62,634 bases of DNA, taken from contig NZ_JAFFSX010000040.1 of assembly GCF_017948485.1 (NCBI RefSeq), positions 1 through 62,634 on the forward strand, given 5' to 3'. Positions 41,592 to 49,520 of this stretch are shown in pieces. A program made the position numbers and the translations under genes. Under the pieces are notes generated by a model. That model did no database searches. It had not been told where the DNA came from and saw only the letters and a program-made list of their open reading frames with translations. This stretch comes from Streptomyces sp. GESEQ-35 (GTDB lineage: Bacteria > Actinomycetota > Actinomycetes > Streptomycetales > Streptomycetaceae). The stretch's first letter is position 1. Each line of letters begins with the position of its first letter.

Positions 41592-42776
41592 TCACAGGAT
41601 CACGTGCGGCAGAAAGCGCGCGTACTCGTCCGTCACCAGTCCCGACGACTCCCGGATGCCGAGGCCCGCCGACTCGTTCTCGACGACCCAGGCGCCGAGG
41701 ACGACCCGGTTGCCGTCGAAGTCGGGGAGCGGCGCCAACTCCTGGTAGCAGCAGGGCTCTTCCCGTACGACGGGATCGGTGCCGGGCTCGTGGATGGTCA
41801 CGCCGGCGCCCTCACGGCCGAGGAGGGGCTTGGCGACGTAGCCCGTGGTCGTGGCCAGTTCGCGTGGCCCGTCGAGGTGGGCGGGCAACAGGTTCGGGTG
41901 GCCCGGGTACAGCTCCCAGAGGATGGCCAGCAGTGCCTTGTTGCTGAGCAGCATCTTCCAGGCCGGTTCGATCCACAGGGTGCTGCCGGTGCCGCCGCCG
42001 TTGTCGAGGGTGTCGAGGACGTGGTCGGCGAAGCTGTCGGTGGTGAGCCATTCCCAGGGGTAGAGCTTGAAGCAGCTGCGGATGAAGCGGAGTTGGTTGT
42101 CGACGAAGCGGCCGGAGAGGTGGTCCCAGCCGATCTCCTCCATGGAGATCCAGGAGGTGTCCAGGCCCGCCTGTTCCGCCGTCTCCTTGAGATAGGCGAC
42201 GGTCATGAGGTCCTCACCGAGTTCGTCGGCCGAGGAGTGCGCGAAGTAGAGCGGGCCGCCGGGCGGGAGGAGCGCGGACTGCTTCTTCCAGGCGTCGATG
42301 AGGCGTTCGTGGAGGGAGTTCCACTGGTCGGCGCCTGGGAAGCGTTCCGCCATCCAGAACCACTGGGGCGAGGCCGCCTCCACCAGGGAGGTGGGGGTGT
42401 CGGCGTTGTACTCCAGCAGCTTCGCCGGGCCGGTGCCGTCGTAGCGGAGGTCGAAACGGCCGTAGACGGAAGGGAGTTCGGTGCGGCGGTGCCAGGCCTC
42501 GGCGACTACCTCGACGATGCGTGGGTCGGTGATGCCGAGGTCGGCGAAGCGGCCGGCGGCGACGATGTGCTCGGCCGCTGCCAGGCACATGCCGTGCAGT
42601 TCCTCGACGACCTCCTCCAGTGCCTCCACCTCCGGGAGCGAGAAGACGTAGTAGGCGCTCTCGTCCCAGTAGGGGCGCAGTGAGTCGTCGGGATGGCGGG
42701 TCAGGGGGTAGATGAGTCCCTGTTCCTCGACTGTCTGCTGCCAGCCGGGGCGGGGTTCGATGGTGCGGCGTTCCAT
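41592..42776 (-). CDS. Glutathionylspermidine synthase-like ATP-grasp protein
   Basis: 394 aa. It matches the C-terminal synthetase half of glutathionylspermidine synthase: FDLRYDGTGPAKLLEYNADT (ATP/Mg binding), FAHSSADELGEDLMTVAYLK, and VAKPLLGREGAGVTI with catalytic Lys/Arg, then VLGAWVVENESAGLGIRESS. No N-terminal amidase domain is present. Actinomycetes generally lack glutathione, so a different amide-bond product is likely. It follows the small lipoprotein gene at 42796-43140 by 19 bases in the same direction; the pair is commonly conserved. Confidence 0.88.
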   Translation of the reverse strand: MERRTIEPRPGWQQTVEEQGLIYPLTRHPDDSLRPYWDESAYYVFSLPEVEALEEVVEELHGMCLAAAEHIVAAGRFADLGITDPRIVEVVAEAWHRRTELPSVYGRFDLRYDGTGPAKLLEYNADTPTSLVEAASPQWFWMAERFPGADQWNSLHERLIDAWKKQSALLPPGGPLYFAHSSADELGEDLMTVAYLKETAEQAGLDTSWISMEEIGWDHLSGRFVDNQLRFIRSCFKLYPWEWLTTDSFADHVLDTLDNGGGTGSTLWIEPAWKMLLSNKALLAILWELYPGHPNLLPAHLDGPRELATTTGYVAKPLLGREGAGVTIHEPGTDPVVREEPCCYQELAPLPDFDGNRVVLGAWVVENESAGLGIRESSGLVTDEYARFLPHVIL

Positions 42777-42795
42777 GGCTGTCGTACGTTCCCGT

Positions 42796-43140
42796 TCAGC
42801 CGCCGGAGCTGCCCTTGTCGCCGCTGCCGAAGCCGCCCCGGTCGACTCCGCTGCCGCCGCTTCCCGAACTGCCGGATCCCTTGCCGGGCTTGGTGAAGGA
42901 GCCGCCGGTGACCCGGTCGCCCTTCTTCTTGCCGCCGTAGTAGTAGGCGCCGTTGACGGTCGTGGCCGACTTGCAGTTCTTGTCGCCGACGACGGTGTAG
43001 CCCTTGCCGAGGTTGTAGCTGTCGCGGTCCACGCAGCGCTTGTCCGGGTCGGAGGAGCAGGAGGTGAGGGCCGCGGCGAGCAGTCCCATGCCGCCGAGCA
43101 CGACCGTGCCCGAGCGCAGTTGTCGGCGTGCGTCCGCCAT
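42796..43140 (-). CDS. Small lipoprotein
   Basis: 114 aa. The signal peptide ends in lipobox LTSC (Cys28 or nearby). The short mature part has two further cysteines (DKRCVDRDSYN, DKNCKSATTVNG), then YYYGGKKKGDRVTGGSF and a Gly/Ser-rich tail. It resembles small exported proteins found next to glutathionylspermidine-synthase-like genes in bacteria. It is probably first in a two-gene operon. Confidence 0.75.
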   Translation of the reverse strand: MADARRQLRSGTVVLGGMGLLAAALTSCSSDPDKRCVDRDSYNLGKGYTVVGDKNCKSATTVNGAYYYGGKKKGDRVTGGSFTKPGKGSGSSGSGGSGVDRGGFGSGDKGSSGG

Positions 43141-43246
43141 GTTCGTGTCTCCCCGTTGGTTCGTGATCTTCGGCGGTCAGCTTAGAGATCGGTAAGAGCG
43201 TCCACGCAGCCAGGCCTCCTCTCACCTCCTCCCCTACAGTCGCTTT

Positions 43247-44143
43247 GTGCTCTTTGGAATGTTATGCGCCCTTGGTGCCGCGGTCTGCTTCGGTACGGCG
43301 ACGGTGTTGCAGGCGATGGCGACGCGGACGGCGGACACCGGCCGGGGCGGGGAGGCCGCACTGTTCCTGCGGGCGGTCCGGCAGTGGCGGTATCTGGCCG
43401 GGCTGGCGCTGGACGGGCTGGGGTTCGTGTTCCAGGTCGCCGCACTGCGGTCGATCCCGATCTACGCGGTCGGCGCGGCGCTGGCGTCGAGCCTCGCCGT
43501 GACGGCGGTGGTCGCCGCGCGGCTGCTGCACGTACGGCTGAGCGGGAGCGAGTGGGGCGCGGTGGGCGTGGTGTGTGCCGGGCTCGCGATGCTGGGGGTC
43601 TCGTCGGGGACGGAGGGCGACCGGGGCGGGCCGGCGGCGTTGGAGTACGCGATGCTCGCCACGGCCGTAGCGGTACTGCTGCTCGGGCTGAGTGGCGGCC
43701 GGCTGCCGGAGCGGGGGCGGGCGTTGCTGCTCGGTCTGGGGGCCGGGTTCGGGTTCGGGGTCGTCGAGGTGGCGGTGCGGCTGATCGACTCGCTCGCGCC
43801 CTCGGATCTGCTGGCCGATCCGGCGACGTACGCGCTGCTGCTGGGCGGCGGCGCCGCGTTCCTGTCGCTGACCTCGGCCCTCCAGCGGGGGTCGGTGACC
43901 ACCGCCACCGCCGGGATGGTGATCGGGGAGACCATCGGGCCCGCGCTGGTGGGTGTGGTGTGGCTGGGCGACCGTACGCGGGAGGGGCTGGCGTGGCTCG
44001 CCGTGCTGGGGTTCCTGGTGGCCGTGGCGGGGGCGTTGGCGCTGGCGCGGTTCGGGGAGGTGGCAGAGGAGGTGGCGGAGGAGGCGCCTCCGTCGGCCGG
44101 CCTCGGGAAATCGCCGAGCGCTTCCCGAAGGCCAGGGGACTGA
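43247..44143 (+). CDS. DMT-superfamily-like membrane protein
   Basis: 298 aa from GTG 43247, with no visible ribosome binding site, so possibly leaderless. It has about nine or ten helices with the EamA-like inner pattern: LCALGAAVCFGTATVLQAMA, YAVGAALASSLAVTAVVAAR, WGAVGVVCAGLAMLGVSSGT and GMVIGETIGPALVGVVWLGD. Substrate unknown. The soluble tail is Glu/Ala-rich. Confidence 0.75.
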   Translation: MLFGMLCALGAAVCFGTATVLQAMATRTADTGRGGEAALFLRAVRQWRYLAGLALDGLGFVFQVAALRSIPIYAVGAALASSLAVTAVVAARLLHVRLSGSEWGAVGVVCAGLAMLGVSSGTEGDRGGPAALEYAMLATAVAVLLLGLSGGRLPERGRALLLGLGAGFGFGVVEVAVRLIDSLAPSDLLADPATYALLLGGGAAFLSLTSALQRGSVTTATAGMVIGETIGPALVGVVWLGDRTREGLAWLAVLGFLVAVAGALALARFGEVAEEVAEEAPPSAGLGKSPSASRRPGD

Positions 44144-44172
44144 GGCGCTCCCTGCCCTGTACTGGCGGCCCC

Positions 44173-45558
44173 CTACGGCAGCACCCTGCACAACGCGTCG
44201 AGCGCCCCCGCCCACGCGTGGTCCGGCGGCGTTCCGTACCCCACGACCAGGGCGTCCAGGGGTTCGATGCCGGCCGCGCGGTGACGGAAGAAGGACAGTC
44301 CGTGCAGGGCGAGGCCCTGCCAGTTGGCCGCCTGGACCACCGTCTTCTCGGTGCCGGGCGGGAGGCGCAGGACGGCGTGCAGGCCTGCCGCGATGCCGGT
44401 GGCGTGGACGTCGGGGGCGTGTTCGGCGAGGGCCGCGACCAGGGCGTCCCGACGGCGCCGGTAGCGCAGCCGGGCGGCGCGTACATGGCGGTCGTAGGCC
44501 CCGGAGGTGATGAACTCGGCCAGCGTCAGCTGGTCCAGCACCCCGCAGGTGTCCACGTCGCCCTTGGCCGCCGCGGCCTCCTCCGCGAGCGCGGGTGGCA
44601 GCACAGCCCAGGCCAGCCGCAGGCCGGGGGCGAGGGACTTGCTGGCGGTGCCGAGGTGGACGACACGGTCGGGGTCGAGGCCCTGGAGGGCGCCGACGGG
44701 CTGGCGGTCGTAGCGGAACTCGCCGTCGTAGTCGTCCTCCAGGACCAGTCCGCCGGTGCGCCGCGCCCACTCGACGACGGCCGAGCGGCGGTCGGGGTGG
44801 AGGGGCACGCCCATCGGGAACTGGTGGGCGGGGGTGAGCAGGACGGCAGCCTCGTCCTTCAACTGCCCGGTGTCCGTGCCGAGTTCGTCGAAGGGCAGCG
44901 GCTCCGTGTGCAGCCCGGCCGAGGTCAGGCGGTTCCAGTGCACGTCGAGGCCGTACGACTCGACGGCGACCGTCCGTGCTCCGCCCGCCCGCAGGATTCT
45001 GCCCAGGATGTCCAGGGCCTGCTTGAAACCGGCGCAGACGACGATGCGTTCGGGGTCGGCTCGTACGCCCCGGGCGCGGGAGAGGTAGCCGGCGAGTGCG
45101 GTGCGCAGTTCGGGGCGGCCGCGGGGGTCGCCGTAGCCGAGGGCGGAGTTCGGGGCGGCGGTGAGTGCGCGGCGGGCTGCCTTGAGCCACTCGGTGCGCG
45201 GGAAGGAGGCGAGGTCGGGGGTGCCGGGGGTGAGGTCGTACGTGGGGCGGTGATGCTCCCGGCGGTGGGGTGCGGCGCCCGGCGGCGGGACGACCGTACG
45301 GTCCCCCACTCTCGTGCCCGAACCCTGGCGGGCGGTGAGCCAGCCCTCGGCGACGAGGTCGGCGTAGGCGTCGGCGACCGTGTTGCGGGCGATGCCCAGG
45401 TCGGCGGCGAGGGTGCGGGAGGAGGGCAGCCGGGTGCCGGGGGCGAGGCGGCCGGTGCGGACCGCTTCGCGCAGGGCGTCGGTCAGGCCTCGGCGCAGGC
45501 CGGAGCCGGTCGGTTCCAGATGCAGGTCGACGCCCAGAGTGGCCCATGATTCCGCCAT
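44173..45558 (-). CDS. MocR/PdxR-family regulator (GntR helix-turn-helix plus aminotransferase domain)
   Basis: 461 aa. The N-terminal winged helix (about 15-85) contains TRLPSSRTLAADLGIARNTV and YADLVAEGWLTARQGSGTRV. The class I aminotransferase-like domain (about 110-460) contains DYDGEFRYDRQPVGALQGLD and the PLP-lysine segment VVHLGTASKSLAPGLRLAW. Such proteins bind PLP as effector, and some activate pyridoxine synthesis. It is divergent from the AhpD-like gene with 47 bases between starts, so that gene is the likely target along with its own. Confidence 0.92.
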   Translation of the reverse strand: MAESWATLGVDLHLEPTGSGLRRGLTDALREAVRTGRLAPGTRLPSSRTLAADLGIARNTVADAYADLVAEGWLTARQGSGTRVGDRTVVPPPGAAPHRREHHRPTYDLTPGTPDLASFPRTEWLKAARRALTAAPNSALGYGDPRGRPELRTALAGYLSRARGVRADPERIVVCAGFKQALDILGRILRAGGARTVAVESYGLDVHWNRLTSAGLHTEPLPFDELGTDTGQLKDEAAVLLTPAHQFPMGVPLHPDRRSAVVEWARRTGGLVLEDDYDGEFRYDRQPVGALQGLDPDRVVHLGTASKSLAPGLRLAWAVLPPALAEEAAAAKGDVDTCGVLDQLTLAEFITSGAYDRHVRAARLRYRRRRDALVAALAEHAPDVHATGIAAGLHAVLRLPPGTEKTVVQAANWQGLALHGLSFFRHRAAGIEPLDALVVGYGTPPDHAWAGALDALCRVLP

Positions 45559-45572
45559 GGAAATGGACCATA

Positions 45573-45596
45573 CTCCTGGGCTGCCTGGCTCCTAGG
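45573..45596. promoter_or_regulatory. Direct repeats in the MocR/AhpD-like intergenic region
   Basis: CTCCTGGG (45573-45580) and CTCCTAGG (45589-45596), one 16-base period apart, between the two divergent starts. MocR regulators commonly bind spaced direct repeats, so this is a candidate operator. Confidence 0.5.
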
Positions 45597-45605
45597 GTCG
45601 AATCC

Positions 45606-46106
45606 ATGACGAACAGCGACACCACCGTGGACCACGCCCCTGAGCACACCCCCCGACTGAACTGGACCCAGCACGTCCCCGAGGTCTACAAGGCGATGGT
45701 CCGCCTCGACGCGGCCGCCCGGAAAGGCCTCGACGCAAAGCTCCTGGAGCTGGTGAAGGTCCGTGCGTCGCAGCTCAACCGCTGCGCGCTCTGCCTCGAC
45801 ATGCACAGCAAGGACGCGCTCGCGGCCGGCGAGAGCGTCGAGCGGATCATCCAGCTGAGCGCCTGGGAGGAGTCGCGGCACTTCTACACGGAGAAGGAGG
45901 CGGCGGCGCTGGAGCTGACGGAGGCCGTGACCGTCCTGACCGACGGATTCGTGGTGGACGAGGTGTACGAGACGGCCGCCAAGCACTTCGAGGAGGCCGA
46001 GCTGGCGCAGCTGATCGCCGCGATCACGGTGATCAACGCCTGGAACCGGTTCGGCGTGACCTGCCGGATGGTGCCGGGGCACTACACGCCGGGGGATCAC
46101 GGGTGA
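45606..46106 (+). CDS. Carboxymuconolactone decarboxylase/AhpD-like protein
   Basis: 166 aa from ATG 45606. The AhpD-fold motif is present: LELVKVRASQLNRCALCLDMHSKD contains the redox C-x-x-C and His. A C-terminal helix pair follows (LIAAITVINAWNRFGVTCRM). Members act as alkyl-hydroperoxidases or of unknown function in stress. Divergence from a MocR regulator is a frequent arrangement in actinomycetes. Substrate unknown. Confidence 0.87.
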   Translation: MTNSDTTVDHAPEHTPRLNWTQHVPEVYKAMVRLDAAARKGLDAKLLELVKVRASQLNRCALCLDMHSKDALAAGESVERIIQLSAWEESRHFYTEKEAAALELTEAVTVLTDGFVVDEVYETAAKHFEEAELAQLIAAITVINAWNRFGVTCRMVPGHYTPGDHG

Positions 46107-46198
46107 CGGAGCGGACGCGGTCCTCAATCCGTCGGTCGGTTGATGGGGCCGCCGGGTTTCCCCCCTCGGGACAGGGCGTCCTGGGCTAGCTTGGAAAT

Positions 46199-46404
46199 GT
46201 GCCGTGCACTACCGGGTTCACCCCGAACGAAGAGGACGAGCGGATCATCAAAGCCGCCACGCAGGAGGGCGAGAGCACGAACGACGTCATTCGCCGTGCC
46301 CTTCGCCTCGCCTCCTGGACCGAGAACTCTGGCTGACTCGGGCGCGTGCGGACGTCAAACGGCTAGCGGACGAAGACCTGTCGGCCGAACCGGACGCCTG
46401 GTGA
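46199..46404 (+). pseudogene. Frameshifted RHH-type antitoxin remnant
   Basis: From GTG 46199 the frame reads TGFTPNEEDERIIKAATQEG and ESTNDVIRRALRLASW, a ribbon-helix-helix fold, but stops at 46336. The natural continuation (LLDRELWLTRARADVKRLAD, ending EPDAW) is in the next frame and stops at 46404. The junction has a tandem GCCTCGCCTC (46305-46314); removing one five-base unit restores a 66-residue protein, RRALRLLDRELW. So the gene was inactivated by a five-base duplication (or a sequencing error). Similar antitoxins precede MazF-type toxins in Streptomyces. Confidence 0.7.
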
Positions 46405-46583
46405 TCGGGGCATCGTCCGCTGCTTGAACATCGGCGGCGCCGTGCGTCCACAACTGGAAATGATGTGGGCCCACCGTGTTCGGCACCGCGGTCACGTACA
46501 TTCACGGCGACCCAGTTCACTATCTCGACCGGCACGAGATGGCCGAGCTTGAACACACCGTCAGCCGCTGCCTGGGGCTGTGA
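46401..46583 (+). pseudogene. MazF/PemK-like toxin remnant
   Basis: The GTG at 46401 overlaps the antitoxin TGA as in intact pairs, but its frame stops after eight codons. The C-terminal part survives in frame from 46476 to TGA 46583: YIHGDPVHYLDRHEMAELEH and VSRCLGL, the usual end of a MazF-type toxin. The middle of the toxin, including the RNA-binding core, is missing. Together with the broken antitoxin it marks a decayed type II module. Confidence 0.6.
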
Positions 46584-46587
46584 CCCG

Positions 46588-46614
46588 CCGGGCGCCCTCC
46601 ACAAGGGCGCCCGG
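46588..46614. terminator. Bidirectional terminator before the bet/pro operon end
   Basis: Perfect 11-bp inverted repeat CCGGGCGCCCT (46588-46598) and AGGGCGCCCGG (46604-46614) with a five-base loop, eight bases upstream of the minus-strand stop at 46622. Confidence 0.75.
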
Positions 46615-46621
46615 GGTGCCG

Positions 46622-47581
46622 CTACCGGGTCAGCCACGCCCGCCACGTCGACTCGTGGCCGTCCGCCCACTTCTTCGCCGCCTCCTCGGGACTGAGCTTC
46701 TGGTCGGCGATCAGCAGGGAGACCTCGTTCTGGTCCTCGGTCGTCCACTTGAAGTTCTTCAGGAACCGGGCCGCCTTGCCGCCGCTCTCGGCGAAGTCGG
46801 CGTTGAGGTACTTCTGGAGCGGGGTGTGCGGATAGGCGCAGGCGACCTTCGCCGGGTCGGCGTCGCAGCCCTCCTTGTACGCCGGGAGCTTCACCTCGGT
46901 CATCGGGACCTTCTTGAAGAGCCACTGGGGGGCGTACCAGTAGGTGAGGAAGGGCTTCTTCTCCTTGGCGAACTGTTTGATCTGGGTTATCTGGGCGGCC
47001 TCCGAACCGGCGAACACGACCTGGTAGTTCAGGTCCAGGTTGTTCACCAGCGCCTTGTCGTTGGTGACGTAGGACGGGGAGCCGTCCATCAGCTGGCCCT
47101 TGGCGCCGCTCTCCGCCGTGCGCATCTGGTCGGCGTACTTGTCGAGGTTCTTCCAGTCCGTGACGTCGGGGTGCTGTTTCGCGAAGTACGTCGGGACGTA
47201 CCAGCCGATGTGTCCGGTGACGCCGAGCCCGCCGCCGTTCACGATCGTCTTCTTGTCCTGGACGTAACGCTGTTCCTGCTCCGGGTGCCCCCAGTCCTCC
47301 AGGAGCGCGTCGACGCGGCCCTGGCTGAGCGCGTCCCAGGCCGGGACCTCGTCGACCTGGACGGTGTCGACGCGGTAGCCCAGCTCGTGTTCGAGCAGGT
47401 ACTGGGCGACGGCGACGTTGGCCTGCGCACCGACCCAGGACTGGACGGAGAGAGTCACGGTCTTGGCGCCCTGCGCGTTGGCGAAAGGTGACGCCTGCTT
47501 GGTCATGTCGGCGGCGCCACAGCCGGTCAGCAACGCCAGCGAGGACACTCCGACCACTACGGCAGTCGTACGACGTCGCAT
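46622..47581 (-). CDS. proX: Quaternary-amine (glycine betaine/choline) ABC transporter substrate-binding lipoprotein
   Basis: 319 aa with lipobox LLTGC (Cys21). It is an OpuAC-type binding protein: VQSWVGAQANVAVAQYLLEH, AWDALSQGRVDALLEDWGHP, WYVPTYFAKQHPDVTDWKNL, FLTYWYAPQWLFKKVPMTEV. Aromatic residues in these motifs form the usual cage for trimethylammonium groups. It is last in the minus-strand operon betB-betA-proV-proW-proX. With choline oxidation genes next to it, the ligand may be choline as well as betaine. Confidence 0.88.
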   Translation of the reverse strand: MRRRTTAVVVGVSSLALLTGCGAADMTKQASPFANAQGAKTVTLSVQSWVGAQANVAVAQYLLEHELGYRVDTVQVDEVPAWDALSQGRVDALLEDWGHPEQEQRYVQDKKTIVNGGGLGVTGHIGWYVPTYFAKQHPDVTDWKNLDKYADQMRTAESGAKGQLMDGSPSYVTNDKALVNNLDLNYQVVFAGSEAAQITQIKQFAKEKKPFLTYWYAPQWLFKKVPMTEVKLPAYKEGCDADPAKVACAYPHTPLQKYLNADFAESGGKAARFLKNFKWTTEDQNEVSLLIADQKLSPEEAAKKWADGHESTWRAWLTR

Positions 47582-47582
47582 G

Positions 47583-49520
47583 TCACGCTCCCTTCTTCGC
47601 GCGGCGTTCGGTCGGTTGCGTCACCCGGTCGAGCATCAGACCCAGGCAGACGATCGCGGCGCCCGCGACCAGGCCGGTCGCCAGGTCGCCCTGGGCGAGG
47701 CCGAAGACGACGTCGTAGCCGAGTGCTCCGCCGCCGACCAGGCCGCCGATGATGACGACGGCGAGGACCAGGACCACGCCCTGGTTGAGCGCGAGCAGCA
47801 ACGCCCGGCGGGCGAGCGGGAGTTGGACCTGGCGGAGCTGCTGGGCGGGGGTCGCGCCGAGTGAGCGGGCCGACTCCAGGGCGGCGGGGTCGACCTGGCG
47901 CAGGCCCTGGGCGGTGATGCGGACGACGGCCGGCAGCGCGTAGACGACGGCCGCGGCGACGGCCGGCGCGCGGCCCACGCCGAACAGCGCGACGACGGGG
48001 ATCAGATATACGAACTGCGGCATCGTCTGGAAGACGTCCAGGACGGGACGGAGCAGACGCTCGACCCGGTCGCTGCGGGCCGCCGCGATACCGGTCGCGA
48101 AGCCGAGGACGAGGGTGACGGCGACCGCCGCGAGGACCTGGGAGAGGGTGTCGAGCGAGGAGTCCCAGACGCCGAGTACGCCGATCGCGGCCATGGCGAG
48201 GACGGCGGTCAGCGCGGTGCGCCAGGTGCCGATCAGCCAGGCCAGTGCGGCGACGATCAGCAGCACCGACCACCAGGGCAGCCACTGGAGTCCGTCGCGG
48301 ACCGGGTCCAGGACCCAGGTGGTGAAGTGGGCCGCCCAGTCGGCGGTGCCGCCGACGACGGGGACGCCGGAATAGAGGTGCGCGGTCATCCAGTCGACGG
48401 CCCGGTTGACCGGGTCGGCGATGGCGACCGTCCAGGCGTCGGGCCAGTCGACCCGGCCCGCGAGCCGGGCGGCGAGGGCGATGGCGAGGGCTGCTACGGC
48501 CCCGTATGCCCACAGGGCTTTACGGCCGTCCCCGCGCTGTTCTCCTGCCGCGCCGGTCACCCGGTCCAGGACGACCGCGAGCAGCACGATCGGAATTCCG
48601 GCCGCGAGCGCGGCGCCCACGTCGACCGAGGCCAGCGCCTGGTAGACGCGGTCACCGAGACCTCCGCCGCCGATCACCGACGCGATGACCGCCATCGACA
48701 GCGCCATCATGATCGTCTGGTTGAGGCCGAGGAGGAGTTCCTTGCGGGCCAGCGGGATACGGGCGGTCAGCAGGCGTTGGCGCGCGGTGGAGCCGAGCGA
48801 CTCGACCGCCTCCAGCACCTCCTTGTCGGCGCCACGCAGGCCCAGCGCGGTGAGGCGGGCCATCGGCGGGGCGGCGTAGACGACGGTGGCGAGGACGGCC
48901 GCGGGGACGCCGATGCCGAAGACCAGGACGACGGGGAGGAGGTAGGCGAAGGCGGGCAGCACCTGCATGGTGTCCAGGACCGGGCGCAGGACCCGGTCCA
49001 TACGGTCGGACAGCCCGGCGGCGAGACCGAGCAGCGCGCCGACCGCGACCGACGCGAGGACCGCCGCCACCATCAGGGCGAGGGTCTGCATGGTCGGGAT
49101 CCACATGCCGAGAAGGCCGCAGGTGAGGAAGGCGGCGGCGGTGCCCAGGGCGAGGCGTACGCCGGCCACGCGCCAGGCGATCAGGGCGCCGGCGGCGGTG
49201 ACGCCGGCCCAGCCGGCGGCCAGCAGGAGCAGGTAGACGGCTCGTACGGAGACGACGACCGCGTTGCTGACGTGGCCGAAGAAGTAGAGGAACAGGGGGT
49301 GGCTGTCCCGGTTGTCGATGATCCAGTCGCTGGTTCTGGTGAGGGGCTCGGTCAGGTCGACGGTGAGAGCGTCGGGCCAGGCGCCGCTCGCCCAGCGGGC
49401 GTTGGCGAGGGGCACGAGGACTGCCGCGGCGAGGGCGAGCAGGAGAAGCTTCTGGGCGGCTCGGTTCCGGAGGACCGTGGGGAGGGCCGTCCGGGGAGCC
49501 GATGCGGTGAGCGTGGCCAT
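47583..49520 (-). CDS. proW: Fused tandem ABC permease for quaternary amines
   Basis: 645 aa from ATG 49520, overlapping the ATPase stop by one base. Two complete permease domains are joined head to tail, each about 300 aa with an EAA loop: GLRGADKEVLEAVESLGSTA plus RIPLARKELLLGLNQTIMMA in the first, and GLRQVDPAALESARSLGATP plus QLPLARRALLLALNQGVVLV in the second. The usual ProW/OpuAB is a single domain of about 300 aa working as a homodimer, so this fusion provides both halves in one chain. Confidence 0.88.
   Translation of the reverse strand: MATLTASAPRTALPTVLRNRAAQKLLLLALAAAVLVPLANARWASGAWPDALTVDLTEPLTRTSDWIIDNRDSHPLFLYFFGHVSNAVVVSVRAVYLLLLAAGWAGVTAAGALIAWRVAGVRLALGTAAAFLTCGLLGMWIPTMQTLALMVAAVLASVAVGALLGLAAGLSDRMDRVLRPVLDTMQVLPAFAYLLPVVLVFGIGVPAAVLATVVYAAPPMARLTALGLRGADKEVLEAVESLGSTARQRLLTARIPLARKELLLGLNQTIMMALSMAVIASVIGGGGLGDRVYQALASVDVGAALAAGIPIVLLAVVLDRVTGAAGEQRGDGRKALWAYGAVAALAIALAARLAGRVDWPDAWTVAIADPVNRAVDWMTAHLYSGVPVVGGTADWAAHFTTWVLDPVRDGLQWLPWWSVLLIVAALAWLIGTWRTALTAVLAMAAIGVLGVWDSSLDTLSQVLAAVAVTLVLGFATGIAAARSDRVERLLRPVLDVFQTMPQFVYLIPVVALFGVGRAPAVAAAVVYALPAVVRITAQGLRQVDPAALESARSLGATPAQQLRQVQLPLARRALLLALNQGVVLVLAVVIIGGLVGGGALGYDVVFGLAQGDLATGLVAGAAIVCLGLMLDRVTQPTERRAKKGA

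Noticed and set aside
43262..45649. 795-codon minus-strand frame spanning several genes
   Set aside because: It crosses the membrane protein and MocR genes in another frame and is almost entirely Arg/Pro/Gly/Ala. It is a shadow of the real codons.
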